From assembly GCF_024349785.1 (NCBI RefSeq), contig NZ_AP018818.1, positions 1-64,000 of the forward strand: a DNA stretch of 64,000 bases. Reading direction: 5' to 3'. Source of the DNA: Sphingomonas bisphenolicum (lineage in GTDB: Bacteria; Pseudomonadota; Alphaproteobacteria; Sphingomonadales; Sphingomonadaceae). Both the position numbers and the translations under genes were made by a program. Shown here in pieces: positions 1 through 10,232 of the stretch. How positions within the stretch are numbered: the first letter of the stretch is position 1; every line of letters starts with the position of its first letter. A model generated the notes under the pieces. The model ran no database searches and was not told the DNA's origin. It saw only the letters and a list, made by a program, of their open reading frames with translations.

Positions 1-774
1 ACCTATGCCGGGATAATGCTTGATCCGAACCGGAACGCCTGCCGCGCCGAGTTTCGCGGCCAGGGCTTCGCTGTTGCGTGGGCGCACGGTTTCGTCTGCA
101 TCGCCGACCAACAACAGGGTCGGAGGATCGCCCTTGCCGGCCCAGCGTACAGGCTGCGTCTCCGTCGGGTCTGGCCATGCGCCAAACGCGGCCTTGCTCG
201 CTGCGACATCGAACGGCGCGAAATCATAGGGGCCGGCGATCCCGGCCAGTCCCTTGATCGCCCTCCGATCCGCGCCCAGCCATCGATCATCGACCGCCAG
301 CATGGCGGCGATATAAGCGCCCGCTGAATGGCCGCACAGGATGATCGAATCCGGCGCGCCGCCATAATCCTGCCCATGCGCCATCACCCATCGGACTGCG
401 CTTGCGCCGTCCTCGACAAAATCGGGATAAAGATTGTCTGGTCCGATTCGATAATCGGGAATGACGACCAGGAAACCCTGCGCAGCCAGGGCGCGGCCCA
501 CAAAGGCGTAGCCCGCCCTTGTGCCACTGGCCCATGAACCGCCGTAGAAGAACAGGACGACAGGAAGTCTGGCGTCGGCGCGCCTGTAGCGCGGCGCATA
601 AATGTCCAGTTTTTGTCGAGGGCCTCGATCATAGGGAATATCCCGTGCGATCCTGACGCCATCGTTATCCTTGGGCACCAGCGCGTCGAATGTCAGGAGC
701 GGCGTACAGGCTGCACCGGCGAGGGCCGCCACTCCACATGCGCCCGCTGCCATCCATTTCCATCGTTTGCTCAT
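1..774 (-). CDS. Alpha/beta hydrolase (carboxylesterase type), 3' end outside window
   Basis: Esterase/lipase-like hydrolase of the alpha/beta fold, 258 codons visible. The ATG at 774 begins a short basic-then-hydrophobic N-terminus (MSKRWKWMAAGACGVAALAG) followed by AACTPL, so the protein is probably exported; the Cys suggests a lipoprotein, but the lipobox is not canonical. An oxyanion-hole motif FFYGGSW lies near residues 75-81 and the nucleophile elbow GHSAG at 148-152. The visible part ends in KHYPGIG, where this family normally continues with the catalytic His, so only the extreme C-terminus is missing. Substrate unknown. It is separated from pntB by about 350 bases and may be unrelated to it. 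Confidence 0.85.
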   Translation of the reverse strand, partial: MSKRWKWMAAGACGVAALAGAACTPLLTFDALVPKDNDGVRIARDIPYDRGPRQKLDIYAPRYRRADARLPVVLFFYGGSWASGTRAGYAFVGRALAAQGFLVVIPDYRIGPDNLYPDFVEDGASAVRWVMAHGQDYGGAPDSIILCGHSAGAYIAAMLAVDDRWLGADRRAIKGLAGIAGPYDFAPFDVAASKAAFGAWPDPTETQPVRWAGKGDPPTLLLVGDADETVRPRNSEALAAKLGAAGVPVRIKHYPGIG

Positions 775-1126
775 CACCTTCCCTAACATGAAGAGCGACG
801 ATGCCCAGAGTCACCGGGACGATCCCGAACGCGCAAGTGCATGATTGGCAAAGGCACTGCTTGCGTAACCGGTGCAACTTCAGGAACCGGACTCGCCTTT
901 GCAAGGGAATAGAATCATAAGATCGCAACCACAGCCGCGATGATCTGGTTAAACCGAATGTCGATCCGCTCTGATAAATCAATCCGCCCGCTCGGTTGGG
1001 TCAGATCATGAGCATTGGATTACACCCACTGAAGCCACAATGAATCCGGCGTCAGCATGTGCAATCTTGGCCAGCAGGCGGTATGGGCCTCCTGCTGGCA
1101 CTCCTTTTACATCATGCCGTTGGCGT
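775..1126. other. Intergenic region between hydrolase and pntB
   Basis: About 350 bases between two minus-strand genes. It must hold the promoter of the hydrolase (near 780-980) and the 3' end of the pnt transcript. The only structure I see is the inverted repeat at 1070-1099. No convincing gene is present; the short open frames here lack ribosome sites. Confidence 0.5.
1070..1099 (-). terminator. Inverted repeat downstream of pntB
   Basis: Perfect 9-bp arms GCCAGCAGG (1070-1078) and CCTGCTGGC (1091-1099) with a 12-base loop, 28 bases past the pntB stop on the minus strand. There is no T-run after it, so it may be a processing or Rho-assisted end rather than a classical terminator. Confidence 0.45.
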
Positions 1127-2578
1127 TCAGCTCAATTTCCCCAACAAACTGTCCACCGCGACCTTTGCGTCGCCGTAGAACATGCGGGTATTGTCCTTGT
1201 AGAAAAGCGGGTTTTCGATGCCGGAATAGCCAGTGCCCTGTCCGCGCTTCGACACGAAGACCTGCTTGGCCTTCCACACTTCCAGCACCGGCATCCCGGC
1301 GATCGGCGAGTTGGGATCATCCTGCGCCGCCGGATTGACGATGTCGTTCGATCCGATGACGATCACCACGTCGGTCGAGGGGAAGTCGTCATTGATCTCG
1401 TCCATTTCCAGCACGATGTCATACGGCACCTTGGCTTCGGCCAGCAGCACGTTCATATGCCCCGGCAGGCGGCCTGCGACCGGGTGGATGGCGAAACGCA
1501 CGGTCTTGCCGGCTGCCCGCAGCTTGCGAGTGAGTTCGCTCACGCTCTGCTGCGCCTGCGCCACCGCCATGCCATAGCCCGGCACGATGATGATGCTGTC
1601 CGCTTCGTTGAGCGCTGAGGCGACACCGTCGGCATCGATCGCGACCTGCTCGCCCTCGATCTCCGCCGCTGGGCCCGTCGTGCCGCCGAAGCCGCCCAGG
1701 ATCACCGACACGAAGGAGCGGTTCATCGCCTTGCACATGATATAGCTCAGGATTGCGCCCGACGAGCCGACCAAAGCGCCAGTGACGATGAGCAGGTCGT
1801 TGCCCAGGGTGAAGCCGATCGCCGCCGCCGCCCAGCCCGAATAGCTGTTGAGCATCGAGACGACGACGGGCATATCCGCGCCGCCAATCCCCATGACGAG
1901 GTGAAAGCCGATGAACAGCGCCAGCGCCGCCATGGCGAGCAGAACCGTCAGTTCGCGGCCTTCCACGCCGATATTGCCGACATACATCACCAGCAGCACG
2001 AGCGACGCCAGCAGCGCCGTGGCGTTGAGGACATGGCCGCCGGGTAGCTTCTTCGCCTTGCCGTCCAGCTTGCCCGCAAGCTTGCCGAACGCGACGATCG
2101 ATCCGGTGAAGGTGACCGCACCGATGAAGATGCCGAGAAACTCCTCGACCTTGAGGATGTTGATTTCCACCGGCGTTTTATGTGCGAGCAGGCCGGCAAA
2201 GCCGGTGAGCGCTTCACGCGCGGCCGGATCGAGCGTGTTCACCGTTTCCAGTTCGAAATGTGCGTTGAAGCCGATGAAGACGGCCGCAAGCCCGACGAAG
2301 CTGTGCAGCGCCGCGACGAGCTGGGGCATTTCGGTCATCTGGACCCGCATCGCCACGATCCAGCCGATAACGGCTGCGACGGCGAAGGTGCCGGCCACGA
2401 TCGGCAAATTGGCCGCCCCAGGGCCAAAGAGTGTGGCCAGCACGGCCAAAGCCATGCCGGCAATGCCGTACCATACGGCGCGCTTGGCGCTTTCCTGATT
2501 GGAAAGGCCGCCCAGCGACAGAATGAAAAGGACCGCAGCCGAGAGATAGGCTGCGGACACCACACCGGTATCGAACAT
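1127..2578 (-). CDS. pntB: NAD(P) transhydrogenase subunit beta
   Basis: Beta subunit (483 aa) of the proton-translocating nicotinamide nucleotide transhydrogenase of the inner membrane, which uses the proton gradient to transfer hydride from NADH to NADP+. The N-terminal half is a series of hydrophobic helices; the C-terminal NADP(H)-binding domain III carries [11 protein letters not shown] and the [18 protein letters not shown] signature. Length matches the family. A strong AAGGGGGG ribosome site precedes the ATG at 2578, only 14 bases after the pntA stop, so the two genes form one operon. It probably supplies NADPH for the many reductive enzymes of the cell. Confidence 0.97.
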   Translation of the reverse strand: MFDTGVVSAAYLSAAVLFILSLGGLSNQESAKRAVWYGIAGMALAVLATLFGPGAANLPIVAGTFAVAAVIGWIVAMRVQMTEMPQLVAALHSFVGLAAVFIGFNAHFELETVNTLDPAAREALTGFAGLLAHKTPVEINILKVEEFLGIFIGAVTFTGSIVAFGKLAGKLDGKAKKLPGGHVLNATALLASLVLLVMYVGNIGVEGRELTVLLAMAALALFIGFHLVMGIGGADMPVVVSMLNSYSGWAAAAIGFTLGNDLLIVTGALVGSSGAILSYIMCKAMNRSFVSVILGGFGGTTGPAAEIEGEQVAIDADGVASALNEADSIIIVPGYGMAVAQAQQSVSELTRKLRAAGKTVRFAIHPVAGRLPGHMNVLLAEAKVPYDIVLEMDEINDDFPSTDVVIVIGSNDIVNPAAQDDPNSPIAGMPVLEVWKAKQVFVSKRGQGTGYSGIENPLFYKDNTRMFYGDAKVAVDSLLGKLS

Positions 2579-2592
2579 GAAATCTACCCCCC

Positions 2593-4167
2593 TTAGGACC
2601 GCTGGAACATGGCCAGCATACGGCGCGTGACCAGGAAGCCGCCAACGATGTTGATCGACGCGATCAGGATCGAGATCGTCGCCAGCGCGAGCACCACGTT
2701 ATTGGATGACCCGACCTGGAGCATGGCCCCCACCACGATGATCCCGGAAATGGCGTTGGTCACCGCCATCAGTGGCGTATGCAGCGCATGGCTGACATTC
2801 CAGATCACCTGGAAGCCAACGAAACAGGCCAGCACGAACACCGTGAAATGCGCCATGAAGCTGGCGGGCGCCACGGCGCCGACCGCGATCAACAGGATCG
2901 CGGCGACGATCAAAGTCGTGACCTGCGACCGGGTCTGCGCCTTGAACGCGGCGACGTCCTTCGCACGTTTCTGTTCGGGCGTCAGTTCCTCGGCCTTGGG
3001 CTTTGGCTTCTGCGCCGCGATCGCCTTGATCTTGGGCGGGGGCGGCGGGAAGCTGACCTCCCCTTCAAAGGCGACGGTTGCCCCCCGGATCACGTCATCC
3101 TCCATATTATGGACGATCACGCCATCCTTGCCCGGCGTCAGGTCAAAGAGCATGTGGCGGATATTGCTGGCATAGAGCGAACTGGACTGCGCCGCCATCC
3201 GGCTGGGAAAGTCTGTATAGCCGATGATCGTGACGCCGTTCGGGGACATGATCTTCTCATCCGTGACGGTCAGCTCGCAATTGCCGCCGCGTTCCGCCGC
3301 CAGATCCACGATGACCGATCCGGGCCGCATGGCTTCGACCATGTCCTTCGTCCACAGGACCGGCGCATCACGACCCGGAATAAGCGCGGTGGAAATGACG
3401 ATGTCGACGGTCGGCGCCAGTTCACGGAACTTCTTGAGCTGGGCTTCGCGGAATTCGGGGCTGGACGGGGCGGCATAGCCACCGGTCGCCGCGCCGTCCT
3501 GCTGTTCCTCCGAAAAGTCGAGATAGACGAACTGCGCGCCCATCGATTCGATCTGTTCGGCGACTTCGGGCCGGACGTCGAAGGCCAGCGTGATCGCGCC
3601 GAGCGATGTGGCCGCGCCGATCGCGGCCAGGCCGGCGACGCCGGCGCCGATCACCAGCACCCTGGCCGGCGGCACCTTGCCCGCCGCCGTTACCTGCCCC
3701 GTGAAAAAGCGGCCGAAATTGGCGCCAGCCTCGATCACCGCGCGATAGCCGGCGATGTTCGCCATGGATGACAGCGCGTCCATCTTCTGCGCGCGCGAAA
3801 TGCGCGGCACCATGTCCATCGCAATGACATTGGCGCCAGTCTTGCTGATGGCGGCCAATTCTTCGCTGCGCTGGCCGGGATAGAAGAAGGAGATCAGCGT
3901 CTTGCCTGCGGCGAGCCGGGCTGCCTCATCTGCTTCGGGCGGACGTACCTTGACGATGACATCCGACGCGGCCCACAATTCGCCAGCGGTTGGAACCACA
4001 GCCACGCCTGCGGCGCGATAATTGTCGTCGTCAAAGCCGGCCGCTTTGCCGGCTCCGCTCTCGACAAAACATTCATGGCCTAGCTTTTGCAGTTGCAGGG
4101 CGCTGTCAGGTGTCAGCGCAACACGCGCTTCCCCCTTCGCCACTTCTCTGGGTGCACCTATTCTCAC
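2593..4167 (-). CDS. pntA: NAD(P) transhydrogenase subunit alpha (fused form)
   Basis: Alpha subunit (524 aa) of the same transhydrogenase. Residues 1-380 are the NAD-binding domain ([13 protein letters not shown]ossmann motif); a charged linker rich in Lys/Pro/Glu follows; the last 100 residues hold the alpha2 membrane segment ([19 protein letters not shown]). Many alphaproteobacteria split this into pntAA and pntAB, whereas here it is one chain. Translation starts at a GTG (4165-4167), placed behind an AGGAAGGAAGA ribosome site; the protein begins [20 protein letters not shown]. First gene of the pntAB operon. Confidence 0.97.
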   Translation of the reverse strand: MRIGAPREVAKGEARVALTPDSALQLQKLGHECFVESGAGKAAGFDDDNYRAAGVAVVPTAGELWAASDVIVKVRPPEADEAARLAAGKTLISFFYPGQRSEELAAISKTGANVIAMDMVPRISRAQKMDALSSMANIAGYRAVIEAGANFGRFFTGQVTAAGKVPPARVLVIGAGVAGLAAIGAATSLGAITLAFDVRPEVAEQIESMGAQFVYLDFSEEQQDGAATGGYAAPSSPEFREAQLKKFRELAPTVDIVISTALIPGRDAPVLWTKDMVEAMRPGSVIVDLAAERGGNCELTVTDEKIMSPNGVTIIGYTDFPSRMAAQSSSLYASNIRHMLFDLTPGKDGVIVHNMEDDVIRGATVAFEGEVSFPPPPPKIKAIAAQKPKPKAEELTPEQKRAKDVAAFKAQTRSQVTTLIVAAILLIAVGAVAPASFMAHFTVFVLACFVGFQVIWNVSHALHTPLMAVTNAISGIIVVGAMLQVGSSNNVVLALATISILIASINIVGGFLVTRRMLAMFQRS

Positions 4168-4552
4168 TCTTCCTTCCTCCCCCTTTTTCTCGCGCGGATG
4201 CGACCTTGCAGACAGGCTAATGGTCGATCGATCCTCATTGGGCTATACTGAAAGACTTGAGGGCATAGAAGGTGAAGTTTAGTACTTCGATCGCTAAGTC
4301 TGCGTCATATCCGGCGGATGGGGCGCGCGACCGGGCGTGGTACGCGCCTGGCAGTTTGTTGGTCAGGTCATGCAAATGCGTAATTGGCGGCTTTTCGGCC
4401 TGCTTTTTGAGGCGACGATGATGGGTGCCCGTTGTCGGGCGGATAACGGATTTCTGCGCTCATGCCGTGGATCGGCATTTACATGCCAAATCAGATTGAT
4501 TGATGGCTCGCGAGCGGGATGATCGAGAATGCGAATGCAGGGGAAAGTCGAG
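4168..4552. other. Divergent intergenic region pntA / AraC regulator
   Basis: About 385 bases between divergent genes; it must contain both promoters. A TATACT box lies near 4243-4248, and a small inverted repeat GGCAT-TTAC-ATGCC is at 4474-4487, some 65 bases ahead of the regulator start, a reasonable place for an operator. A 61-codon open frame at 4337-4522 has no family resemblance and no good ribosome site; I do not call it. Confidence 0.4.
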
Positions 4553-5446
4553 ATGCCGACACAATCGTTCGAGGCTTCCGGTCCTCCGGATCGCGCAAGC
4601 CTGGATTTCCTATTTCCGCAGGAGTTCGAGACGTCGCTCGATGCTGCCGTCGCGGCGATGGGCGCGCGCTTTGAAGTTCGCCGCTTTTTCTGGCGGGAGC
4701 GTAAGGAGATCGCCTTTACGCCGCCGTGCAGCTATTTCGAGGTGACGCGCTTTCCCTCCATGGGCCGTTACCTCGCTTCCGCCGCCGACTTTTGTGCCCA
4801 GGGAGAAGTACGCTTCTATCCCTGGGCACGGCCGTTCCAGATGCATTGGGAGGAGCACGAACAGAGATCGCTTTTTTGTCGAATAGATGTTCGCGCGCTT
4901 ACCGGATTGTCGATGGAACTGTCCGACCGACAACTGCGTGATACCATCGATATGCGCAATCCCCATGTCAGGGCGCTCTTGCTGCGGGCACAACGGGAAT
5001 TGATGGCGCCGGGATTGTGTTCGCAGCTCGTCCTGGATTCGATCAGCATGGGATTGGCGGCCGAAATCGTGCAGCAATTCGGCCCGGAAACGCGATCGAA
5101 CTTCTCCAGCGGCCCAGCGTTGGACCAGCGTTATCTGGCCAGACTTGTCGCCTATATCCGAGAACAGCCCGGCAAGGTCGAGATAGCGAAGCTGGCGGCA
5201 GAACGAGGGGTCGGTGTCCGGCATTATGAACGCCTGTTCCGCGCCGCGACGGGCGAAAGTCCCGCGGCCTTTTGCCGACGTCATATGCTGGCCCTGGCGA
5301 AGGATCTGCTGATGGACCGGTCGCTTCTGGTCAAGGAAATCGCCTATCGCTGCGGCTTCGCCAATACGGCAAGTTTCGGCGTGGCCTTCCGCCAGATGGA
5401 AGGCTGTTCGCCGCAGCAGTTCCGTAACCGGTTTCTGACTCACTGA
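4553..5446 (+). CDS. AraC-family transcriptional regulator
   Basis: Regulator of about 297 aa. The last 100 residues are the AraC/XylS double helix-turn-helix: helix-turn-helix 1 around KVEIAKLAAERGVGVRHYERLFR and the second around LVKEIAYRCGFANTASFGVAFRQMEGCSPQQFR. The N-terminal 180 residues resemble the AraC-binding-like sensor of regulators of aromatic or alkanol catabolism, and the ligand is unknown. I prefer the ATG at 4553 (AGGGGAAA at 4539-4546) to an in-frame ATG at 4529 that lacks a ribosome site. It precedes the sulfotransferase operon on the same strand and is its likely controller. Confidence 0.9.
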   Translation: MPTQSFEASGPPDRASLDFLFPQEFETSLDAAVAAMGARFEVRRFFWRERKEIAFTPPCSYFEVTRFPSMGRYLASAADFCAQGEVRFYPWARPFQMHWEEHEQRSLFCRIDVRALTGLSMELSDRQLRDTIDMRNPHVRALLLRAQRELMAPGLCSQLVLDSISMGLAAEIVQQFGPETRSNFSSGPALDQRYLARLVAYIREQPGKVEIAKLAAERGVGVRHYERLFRAATGESPAAFCRRHMLALAKDLLMDRSLLVKEIAYRCGFANTASFGVAFRQMEGCSPQQFRNRFLTH

Positions 5447-5567
5447 GCCGCAATTTCCGACATCTGTTTTCGATAGGCGACATCGATGCCGCCTGCGCTT
5501 TTCAGCGGTGTCCGGACCAGTCATCCTGACCAAAATGGTCGTCAGACCGGCTTGAGAGAGGATGGCA

Positions 5568-6713
5568 ATGACATTTGGATTTCCCGAGGCGGACGCGCTG
5601 CTGGCACGATATCCGCTGCCCGATTATCTGCGGGACAATGTGCGGCCCGGACTGGAGCAGCTGCTCGCCTCGATGGCGGAAGACCGGGCGCTCAACGCCA
5701 ATGGCCATGCGCGGGCGCTGCACATCATCGCCGACGACCTGTCCCGGCTGAAGGCGATCGCCGACGACCGGGCACGCTATCCCGAGATTGCCGACGTCGA
5801 AATCCGGCAGCCGCTCTTCATCCTGGGCCTGCCCCGGTGCGGCACCAGTTTCCTGCACGCGCTGATGGAAGGCGACCCGCAGGTCCGTACGCCGCTGATG
5901 TGGGAAGTGGCCGAGCCATCGCCCCCGCCCGAAGCCGCAACCGCCGATACCGACCCGCGGATCGCCCGGTTCGACGAACATCTGCGCGCGCAACTGGGCG
6001 GTGACGCCGACGAATTGCTGAAGGCTCATCCGCTGGGCGCCAGAATTCCTCAGGAATGCGGGTCGTTCATGACGACCGCCTTTCAGAGCAGCAATCCGTG
6101 CATGTTCCAGCATCTCCCGCGCTTCTACGACTGGTTCAAGGGCATCGACGCGACCTTCCGCTACGAAGTCCACAAGATGTGGCTTCAGCATCTGGGCTGG
6201 CGCCATCCCGGCCGGCATTGGGTGCTCAAGATCCAGGAGCATATGTACAAGCTCCCGGCGCTGCGCAGGGTCTATCCCGATGCGCTCTTCATCCAGCCGC
6301 ATCGCGACCCGACCACCGTCATCGCCTCCATTTCCCAACTGATTAGCGTCATCCGCGGGCCGTCCTACGACCAGCTCGACTTGCATGCGCTCGGCGCCGA
6401 GTTCCTGCAACTCTGGTGGGACGGGGTGAAATGCTGCATGGATTACCGCAAGGCGCACACGGATCTGCCGATCTACGACATGCGCTACAAGGATCTGGTC
6501 GCGGACCCGGTCTCGACCATTCGGGCCGCCTATGACCATTTCGGCTGGGATTTCACGCCGGACTCGGAAGCCGGCATAGTGGGCTGGCTGCGGGAGAATC
6601 CGGCGGGCAAGCATGGACCGCGGAGCTATACGCTGGCCGATTATGGCCTGACTGCCGAACAGGTCAGCGACAGGTTCGCCGACTATATCGAGACCTACCA
6701 TGCCTATCTCTGA
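5568..6713 (+). CDS. Sulfotransferase family protein
   Basis: PAPS-dependent sulfotransferase-type protein (381 aa). The 5'-phosphosulfate loop is seen as LGLPRCGTSFLHALM near residues 85-100 and the 3'-phosphate-binding segment as PHRDPTTVIASISQL near 245-260. It would transfer sulfate to a hydroxyl group of a small molecule; acceptor unknown. The ATG at 5568 is preferred because GAGAGAGG (5554-5561) runs right up to the alternative ATG at 5562. Its 3' end overlaps the DUF1214 gene by 14 bases, indicating translational coupling. Confidence 0.88.
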   Translation: MTFGFPEADALLARYPLPDYLRDNVRPGLEQLLASMAEDRALNANGHARALHIIADDLSRLKAIADDRARYPEIADVEIRQPLFILGLPRCGTSFLHALMEGDPQVRTPLMWEVAEPSPPPEAATADTDPRIARFDEHLRAQLGGDADELLKAHPLGARIPQECGSFMTTAFQSSNPCMFQHLPRFYDWFKGIDATFRYEVHKMWLQHLGWRHPGRHWVLKIQEHMYKLPALRRVYPDALFIQPHRDPTTVIASISQLISVIRGPSYDQLDLHALGAEFLQLWWDGVKCCMDYRKAHTDLPIYDMRYKDLVADPVSTIRAAYDHFGWDFTPDSEAGIVGWLRENPAGKHGPRSYTLADYGLTAEQVSDRFADYIETYHAYL

Positions 6714-7878
6714 ACCGTCGCAATGGCGTGCCTGGCTGGACCGGATGGCGGGGGCGGACGGCGTGCTGGACAGGCTGGCCGATTCGGGCGACCCGCAGGC
6801 CAGAGCCGAAGCGCATCGGCTGTTGTTCGCCATCCTCGCCACCGGCTATCAGACCGCCTTCGCCGATCCCGATCATCCCGATTTCGTGCCGTCGGTCAGC
6901 AACATCCTCAACACGGTCGGAGTCAATCCCGACTTCATCTATGGCGCGGCGCGGATCGACGGCAGCGGCGTCTACAGGCTGTCGGGCACGCGCGGGGACG
7001 GGGTGTTCGTGTTCCTCGATCTGGTCGCGGGCGGGCTGGGACCGATGGAGGATCTGGGGCCTTCGGTGGGCATGATCGATCTGGATGCCTGTACATTGGG
7101 CCCGGACGGCGCATTCGACATCCTGTTGGGCGGTGAGCGGCCCAAGGATGGTGCGGGCGACTGGTTCCCGCTCGACCCGCGCGCCGTCACCATCGGCCTG
7201 CGCCATGCCTATTATGACTGGGGCGCGGGGCGCGATCTGCGCATCGCGATCGAACGGGTCGACCGGCGCGTGGGCGGCGGCCCGATGCCCGCGGCCGAGA
7301 TCGCCCATCGGCTCGATCGCCTGTCGGCCTTCGTCGAACGCTATGCCGCATTCGCCCTGGGCTATGGTCAGCGGCAGCGGACGCAGGGCTTCGTCAACAG
7401 GCTGGAATATGACGACTGGGCCGGTCGTGGCGGCGTTGCCGGGCAGCATTATTATCAGGGCATCTTCCGGCTGGAACCCGGCGAGGCGATGATCATCGAC
7501 ACGGCGGTGCCCGACCCGGTGCGCTACTGGAACGTGCAGCTCAACGATCCGCTTTGGAACACGATCGACTGGATCAACCATCAGAGCAGCCTCAACGCCG
7601 CGCAGGCGCGGCTGGACAGGGACGGCCGCTTCCGAGCCGTCATCGCTCTGGACGATCCGGGCGTGCCCAACTGGCTCGATCCGGCCGGCCGCGACGAAGG
7701 GTCGCTGATGCTGCGTTGGACCGGGGCGAGTTCCGGGCCTGAGCCGACGCTCAGGATCGTGCCGGCGGCGGAGTTGCGCTCGCATCTTCCAGGCGACACC
7801 CCGCTGGTCACGCCGGCGCAGCGCGACGAGACGATCCGTCGTCGCCGGCGTGGTGCGCAATGGCGACGGCGCTGGTGA
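6700..7878 (+). CDS. DUF1214 domain-containing protein
   Basis: 392-aa protein of unknown biochemical role. The C-terminal half carries the DUF1214 pattern: YWNVQLNDPLWNTIDWINHQSSLN followed by a Gly/Asp-rich strand region and DDPGVPNWLDPAGRDEG with a downstream RW. No signal peptide. The start ATG at 6700 lies inside the end of the sulfotransferase gene, so the two are co-translated and may act on the same compound. The C-terminus ends in an Arg-rich tail (RRRRRGAQWRRRW). Homologues are frequent beside SDRs and sulfotransferases in sphingomonad and actinobacterial catabolic regions (family knowledge). Confidence 0.85.
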   Translation: MPISEPSQWRAWLDRMAGADGVLDRLADSGDPQARAEAHRLLFAILATGYQTAFADPDHPDFVPSVSNILNTVGVNPDFIYGAARIDGSGVYRLSGTRGDGVFVFLDLVAGGLGPMEDLGPSVGMIDLDACTLGPDGAFDILLGGERPKDGAGDWFPLDPRAVTIGLRHAYYDWGAGRDLRIAIERVDRRVGGGPMPAAEIAHRLDRLSAFVERYAAFALGYGQRQRTQGFVNRLEYDDWAGRGGVAGQHYYQGIFRLEPGEAMIIDTAVPDPVRYWNVQLNDPLWNTIDWINHQSSLNAAQARLDRDGRFRAVIALDDPGVPNWLDPAGRDEGSLMLRWTGASSGPEPTLRIVPAAELRSHLPGDTPLVTPAQRDETIRRRRRGAQWRRRW

Positions 7879-7982
7879 CGGGATCGACCCCATCGGGCGA
7901 AAGGATGGCCGTGGGCCGCGCGCTGGTAGGATGACGACAGGGCGTGGCATTCTTCCGGCCCAGTTTTGGGAAGGGGACGCAC

Positions 7983-8732
7983 ATGGACTTTGCGGGGAAG
8001 GTCGTACTGGTCACTGGCGCCGGATCGGGGCTGGGCCGGGCGGCGAGCCTTGCGTTCGCACGGGAAGGCGCGGCGCTATGCCTGGTCGGGCGCAGGCGGG
8101 CCAAGCTGGAAGAGACCGGGCGTCTGATCCGCGAGGCAGGAGGCCGATCTGTCGAACTGGCGTGCGACCTTGGCGAGCCGCGTGGCTGCGTGAAGGTGAT
8201 CGAAGCGGCGATGACCGCCTTCGGCCGGCTGGATGTGCTGTGCAATATCGCCGCCGATGTCATGTTCCACCGCCTGGTGGACATTCAGGAGGAGGAATGG
8301 CACCGGACCATCGCCTCCAACCTGTCCGGGCCCTTCTTCCTCATGCAGGCGGCCATGCCGCACCTTATCGAGAGCAGGGGCAATATCGTCTGCGTCGCCT
8401 CGACCGCGGGTTTCATGGGACAGGCCTATCTGGCGCCCTATGCCGCCTCCAAATTCGGACTGGTCGGCCTGACGCTGTCGCTCGCGATGGAGATGATGGA
8501 CAGTCCCGTGCGGATCAACATCCTCTCGCCCGGCCCGATGCGGACGGAAATGACGCAGGGCATGTCTTTCCCAGACTTCGCCGATCCCCGGTTGCTGGCC
8601 CGCTATACGGGCATGCGTCCGCCATGCCCGCCCGAGGAGGTGGCCGAGCCGCTGCTGTTCCTCGCTTCCGATCGCGCGCGCCATGTGCATGGCGCGTGCT
8701 GGGCGGTCGATGGCGGCATCACCGCCGGCTAG
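7983..8732 (+). CDS. SDR family oxidoreductase
   Basis: Classical short-chain dehydrogenase/reductase (249 aa), NAD(P)-dependent alcohol/ketone interconversion. TGAGSGLG cofactor motif at residues 11-18; catalytic Ser in ASTAGFMG and YAASK active site; C-terminal HGACWAVDGGITAG is typical. The ATG at 7983 has a GGAAGGGGA ribosome site; an in-frame start at 7944 has none. It follows the DUF1214 gene by about 100 bases and probably belongs to the same transcript. Substrate unknown. Confidence 0.92.
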   Translation: MDFAGKVVLVTGAGSGLGRAASLAFAREGAALCLVGRRRAKLEETGRLIREAGGRSVELACDLGEPRGCVKVIEAAMTAFGRLDVLCNIAADVMFHRLVDIQEEEWHRTIASNLSGPFFLMQAAMPHLIESRGNIVCVASTAGFMGQAYLAPYAASKFGLVGLTLSLAMEMMDSPVRINILSPGPMRTEMTQGMSFPDFADPRLLARYTGMRPPCPPEEVAEPLLFLASDRARHVHGACWAVDGGITAG

Positions 8733-8741
8733 GCGGCTTCT

Positions 8742-10232
8742 CTATCGGCCGACCGGGTAGAAGACCGACTTCTGATTTTGATATTCGTGCAGCCAGTCCG
8801 GACCATATTCCCGTCCGACGCCGGAGCGCTTGTAGCCCCCGATCGGCGCATAGGTCATGCGCCCGGTGCCGCCGTTGAGCATGACGCTGCCGGCGCGGAT
8901 CTGCATCGCCATCTCATAGCCTTTGGCGGCGTCGGCGGTTTCGATGCCGCCGTTCAGGCCATAGCGGCTGTCGTTGGCGATGCGGATCGCCTCTTCGTCG
9001 GTATCGAAACCGATGACGCAGCCGACCGGGCCGAACACTTCTTCCTGGGCGATCGTCATCTTGTTGTCGACATCGTCGAAGATCGTGATGTCGGTGAAGA
9101 AGCCCTTGTCGAGGCCGGCCGGACGTCCGCCGCCATGCGCGATCCGCGCGCCCTCGTCGCGGCCGATGGCGATCAGCCTTTCGACCTTTGCCCGCTGCGA
9201 TTCGCGGATCAGCGGACCCATCGCCACGGTGGGATCGGCAGGATCGCCGATCCTGAACTGGCTGGCGATGGCACAGGCGGTTTCGACGAAGGCCTTGCGG
9301 ATGCTGTTATGGACGACGAGGCGCGTCAGCAGGGCGCAGCCCTGGCCCGCATTGACCGAAAGGACCGCGACCGCCATGCCGGCGGCGCGGGCGACGTCGG
9401 CGTCATGACGGACGATCAGCGCGGACTTGCCGCCCAGTTCCAGGTGCACGCGCTTCAGCGTGGGGGCGGCCTGCGCCATGATCGCGGCGCCCACGCCTTC
9501 GGACCCGGTGAAGGTGACGAGGTCGACGCGCGGATCGCTGGTCAGGGTCGTGCCGACCTCCGGTCCGCCGGTCACGACGTTCAGAACGCCCCTGGGCAGG
9601 TCGATCTCCTCGGCGATCTCCCCGAACAGCAGCGCGGAAAAGGGGGTGAAGGGCGACGGCTTCAAGACCATCGTATTGCCGGCGAGCAGCGCGGGCACGA
9701 TCTTCGCCAGATTGATGAGAAAGGGAAAATTATAGCCGGTGATGGCCGCGACGACGCCCACCGGCTCGCGTACCACGGTCGTCCCGCCGATCTTCTTCGG
9801 CCCGGTGGGATTGAAGGGATCGGGGGTGATGTCGACAGGCAGGCGGACGCTGTCGTCGCGTGTCGAATGGTCGAGCGCGGCCAACAGATGATCGAGCGGA
9901 TTGGCGACCTGCATGCCCTGGGTAATGCCCTGCGAACAGCCGACTTCCGCGACGATCAGCGCCGCGATCTGCTGCCTGCGTGCATCCAGCGCGCCATGCA
10001 TCCGGCGCAGGTACGTCGCGCGTTCGGACATGGCCATGCGCGGCCAGATGCCCGTGTCGAACGCATCGCGCGCGGCCCCGATCGCTGCCTCCACTGCGGC
10101 GGCATTGCCCACCGGCGCGTGGCCGATCACCGCTTCGGTGGCGGGATTGATGATAGCGTCGCGTTCGCTCCCGCCATCGACCCAGGCGCCATCGATATAG
10201 AGCTTGTCGAATGCGGTGAAAGGCACGGTCAT
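8742..10232 (-). CDS. Aldehyde dehydrogenase family protein
   Basis: NAD(P)+-dependent aldehyde dehydrogenase (496 aa). Glu general base in ELGGKSALIV, nucleophilic Cys in NAGQGCALLTRLVVH, and the C-terminal PIGGYKRSGVGREYG signature are all present. It would oxidise an aldehyde to an acid, probably one made by the GMC oxidoreductase whose stop codon overlaps this start (ATGA, 10229-10232). The gene ends 9 bases from the convergent SDR. Confidence 0.95.
   Translation of the reverse strand: MTVPFTAFDKLYIDGAWVDGGSERDAIINPATEAVIGHAPVGNAAAVEAAIGAARDAFDTGIWPRMAMSERATYLRRMHGALDARRQQIAALIVAEVGCSQGITQGMQVANPLDHLLAALDHSTRDDSVRLPVDITPDPFNPTGPKKIGGTTVVREPVGVVAAITGYNFPFLINLAKIVPALLAGNTMVLKPSPFTPFSALLFGEIAEEIDLPRGVLNVVTGGPEVGTTLTSDPRVDLVTFTGSEGVGAAIMAQAAPTLKRVHLELGGKSALIVRHDADVARAAGMAVAVLSVNAGQGCALLTRLVVHNSIRKAFVETACAIASQFRIGDPADPTVAMGPLIRESQRAKVERLIAIGRDEGARIAHGGGRPAGLDKGFFTDITIFDDVDNKMTIAQEEVFGPVGCVIGFDTDEEAIRIANDSRYGLNGGIETADAAKGYEMAMQIRAGSVMLNGGTGRMTYAPIGGYKRSGVGREYGPDWLHEYQNQKSVFYPVGR

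Noticed and set aside
2779..3771. A 330-codon plus-strand open frame opposite pntA
   Set aside because: Composition-driven antisense frame over the NAD-binding domain of pntA; no motifs and no ribosome site.
4337..4522. 61-codon open frame between pntA and the AraC gene
   Set aside because: No ribosome site and no resemblance to a family; occupies the probable promoter region.
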